Source of the DNA: Geodermatophilus bullaregiensis
Lineage (GTDB): Bacteria; Actinomycetota; Actinomycetes; Mycobacteriales; Geodermatophilaceae
Direction of reading: 5' to 3'
Assembly: GCF_016907675.1 (NCBI RefSeq)
Contig: NZ_JAFBCJ010000001.1
Coordinates: forward strand, 2,914,001 to 2,978,000
Length of the DNA: 64,000 nt
The notes under the pieces are model-generated. The model saw nothing but the letters and a program-made list of their open reading frames with translations. It was not told the origin of the DNA and did no database searches. This document shows positions 62,322-64,000 of the stretch, in pieces (the first letter of the stretch is position 1; each line of letters starts with the position of its first letter). Both the position numbers and the translations under genes were made by a program.

Positions 62322-63743
62322 TCAGAGGTCAGATGGAGCGTTGACGTCCTCGCCGAGACCTGCGCGTCCGGCTCGCGATGCATGGCGAAAGAAGATTGAC
62401 GGACCAGCGCGCAGAAGGGTGGGAGACATGATGGCGGCCTCGATCGTGAGCCCCACTAGCACGCCTATGGTCAGCCCGTTGATCCCGTACAAGCGTGCTC
62501 CAACAGCCGCGCCTACGAGCTCGAAGAGTGCCCCCGTTACAGCCACGAAACTGCCCTGTCGAAGACGGCCCTGCACCCTCATGACGGCAATGTAGTGGGT
62601 CTTGATGGCCATGGGTACGTAGGCGATGGTCAGCAATTGCAGAGATGCAGTACCGCTGGCTGAGTAGTCGGCGCCGAAAATCCGCAGTAGCTGAGGAGCG
62701 AGGATCGCCAAAACAGGCCCAGCGATGATTCCGAAGGCCAACGAGAGCCGAAAGCTAAACCTGAGCTTCTCCGCCAATTCGTCGAGGCGGCCCGCTCCGA
62801 TGGCGAAGAGAGCCGTACTTAGATGGGTGGGTATGACATAAAGGAATCCCGCGATCATCCAAGCAATGAAGAAGGCCGCTCCAGCCGATGGTGAGATGAC
62901 CGTCGTGGCCATGACGGGGAGGAGTAGTCGAGGGACCTGGCCTGCCAAGTTGAATGCGTTGTGAGCCGATGTTGCGCCTCTCAGCGAGCGCAGGGTGGCC
63001 CAATCCGGGCGCGCAACCAACGTGCGGAGTGTTGTCGCCGTGGGTAATGCGAGAACCGCGAATGAGACGGCCAGCCCTACTACCCATGCTGCAAGCACAC
63101 CACCGGCGCTGTCTCGAGAAATCACAGGAAGCAGCGTATAGAGCAGCAGCCACTTGACGAGCGCGAAGACGCTGTTGCGCGCTAGCTGCAGGGGCCCGGC
63201 CCCTAGTCCAATCAAGGCCAAGTCAAGTACGAATGAAACACCGGTGAGTGCCGCGCCAAGCACGAACAGCACGTCAATCAAAACGTCCGTGACGTCGAAG
63301 GTTTTAAGGTGTCCGATATACATGACCAGGAGCACTACAATTGCAAGCATCGATGAAGCAACAGCAGTGGAGACGAGGGACGCCGAGACGAGGCCTGGTT
63401 GAGGACTCCTACCGCCGCGCAACTCACCGACGAGCATAGTCCCAAGACCAAGCATTCCAACTGTGCCGACGACCGTCATAACATTCACGGCTGCGGATCC
63501 GTAGCCCACGGCTGAGGGGGGCAGCCACAGCGCCGCTGTCCACCAAAACACCAGACCCAGTCCTGAGGTTACGACAGTCGTGCCAAGCAGAGCCCCAGCC
63601 GTGCGTAGGACGCCGCCATGGCGATGCCACGCCCCCTTGAGGGCGGACGTCATTGGACGTCCTCGGGGCAGGTTGCTTGCAGCAGTCGGTGCATCCGACG
63701 GAGCGCGGCGACGCATGAGGCTCGGCTCACCGGCCTTCCCCAT
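62322..63743 (-). CDS. Polysaccharide flippase (Wzx/MATE-like)
   Basis: A 473-residue integral membrane protein with about 12-14 helices and no catalytic motif. The pattern GALLGTTVVTSGLGLVFWWT and AVGYGSAAVNVMTVVGTVGM is typical of Wzx/oligosaccharide-flippase proteins, which move lipid-linked sugar units across the membrane. GC content and codon use are clearly lower than in the preceding 60 kb, a sign of horizontal origin. ATG 63743 has AGAAGG upstream and overlaps the end of the upstream gene by 17 bases, so the two are coupled. An internal ATG (63653, MTSALKGAW) is an alternative. Confidence 0.8.
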   Translation of the reverse strand: MGKAGEPSLMRRRAPSDAPTAASNLPRGRPMTSALKGAWHRHGGVLRTAGALLGTTVVTSGLGLVFWWTAALWLPPSAVGYGSAAVNVMTVVGTVGMLGLGTMLVGELRGGRSPQPGLVSASLVSTAVASSMLAIVVLLVMYIGHLKTFDVTDVLIDVLFVLGAALTGVSFVLDLALIGLGAGPLQLARNSVFALVKWLLLYTLLPVISRDSAGGVLAAWVVGLAVSFAVLALPTATTLRTLVARPDWATLRSLRGATSAHNAFNLAGQVPRLLLPVMATTVISPSAGAAFFIAWMIAGFLYVIPTHLSTALFAIGAGRLDELAEKLRFSFRLSLAFGIIAGPVLAILAPQLLRIFGADYSASGTASLQLLTIAYVPMAIKTHYIAVMRVQGRLRQGSFVAVTGALFELVGAAVGARLYGINGLTIGVLVGLTIEAAIMSPTLLRAGPSIFFRHASRAGRAGLGEDVNAPSDL

Positions 63744-64000
63744 TCACCTTCTCCGCAAAGATTGCGTAACTCTGGTCGGCCCGCTTCGCCATTTCCTCGC
63801 TCCGCACAATTCCACCGGCGCGTACGTCGACTGGAACTATAACTGCCCCTCGGATGGCGGACTCGAGGTTCGAACGCAGGGCAGCGCTCCGCAGATCGAC
63901 AGTTTGGACGAGATCCCCGTACAGCGCCCTGAGCCCCGTGAACTTTTGGTCGTAGTAACCCGACGCCGACAGACCTATCACCGGCACTCCTTGCGCGAGA
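63727..64000 (-). CDS. Probable polysaccharide pyruvyl transferase, C-terminal part (runs off window)
   Basis: About 91 residues of the C-terminal end, open at the window edge. LAQGVPVIGLSASGYYDQKF followed by TGLRALYGD resembles the conserved C-terminal loop of WcaK/CsaB-like polysaccharide pyruvyl transferases. These add pyruvate ketals to exopolysaccharide or cell-wall sugars. The low-GC codon use matches the flippase gene, and the overlapping stop couples them in one surface polysaccharide operon. The assignment is a family guess from a short fragment. Confidence 0.5.
   Translation of the reverse strand, partial: LAQGVPVIGLSASGYYDQKFTGLRALYGDLVQTVDLRSAALRSNLESAIRGAVIVPVDVRAGGIVRSEEMAKRADQSYAIFAEKVNGEGR

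Noticed and set aside
1..64000. CRISPR arrays, insertion sequences, rRNA genes and phage modules
   Set aside because: No regularly spaced direct repeats, transposase genes or rRNA sequences were seen. The holin-type helices at 45.1-45.5 kb belong to a fused membrane enzyme and are not a prophage.

Overview
The window is very GC-rich DNA with GTG as the commonest start codon, many four-base GTGA/ATGA stop-start overlaps and typical high-GC actinobacterial gene families. Gene content and style (zinc-ribbon envelope proteins, EAL/GGDEF proteins, GpgS, MenB and a formate dehydrogenase with an in-frame UAG) point to Geodermatophilaceae (Blastococcus, Geodermatophilus or Modestobacter). This is inference from content; no 16S gene is present.

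The outstanding feature is the formate dehydrogenase operon at 47969-53500. The catalytic subunit is one reading frame broken only by an amber codon (TAG, 48527-48529), exactly where relatives have the molybdenum/tungsten-ligating cysteine or selenocysteine. Eighteen bases after the TAG is the GGUCU loop of a bacterial SECIS-like hairpin, the same loop and spacing as in E. coli fdhF. UAG-programmed selenocysteine has been reported in Geodermatophilus and Blastococcus (Mukai et al. 2016), so this looks like an instance of that code variant. No sel genes lie in the window.

Layout. 1-5.6 kb: HU protein, frameshifted aldo/keto reductase, degenerate EAL protein and a divergent GAF/PAS/SpoIIE phosphatase. 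5.7-12.4 kb: enoyl-reductase-like protein, amidase, TRIC channel, and a GGDEF-EAL protein coupled to an amino-acid-binding lipoprotein. 12.4-18.6 kb: acyl-CoA oxidase-like enzyme with its TetR regulator, a GH2 enzyme, beta-helix remnants and UDP-xylose synthase. 18.8-24.4 kb: complete dipeptide/oligopeptide ABC operon. 24.4-34.5 kb: aquaporin, SUV3-like helicase, clostripain-like protein, tRNA-Ser(UGA), NCS1 permease with a metal-binding tail, GGR-family oxidoreductase, LOG, MaoC and NUDIX proteins. 34.5-39.9 kb: EEP hydrolase, MenB, two TetR regulators, HAD hydrolase and Gfo/Idh oxidoreductase. 39.9-47 kb: a glycosyltransferase, two GpgS paralogues, a membrane phosphodiesterase, DedA and an MBL hydrolase. 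47-53.5 kb: two small proteins and the fdh operon. 54.2-61.4 kb: a run of uncharacterised zinc-ribbon and anchored envelope proteins ending at a cell-wall amidase. 61.5-64 kb: an HTH-less IclR-like protein, then a clearly lower-GC polysaccharide export region (flippase and probable pyruvyl transferase), probably acquired.

Two families of dispersed palindromic intergenic elements were found: an 87-bp element in three copies (5.6, 35.3 and 51.3 kb) and a second palindrome on both sides of the fdh operon.
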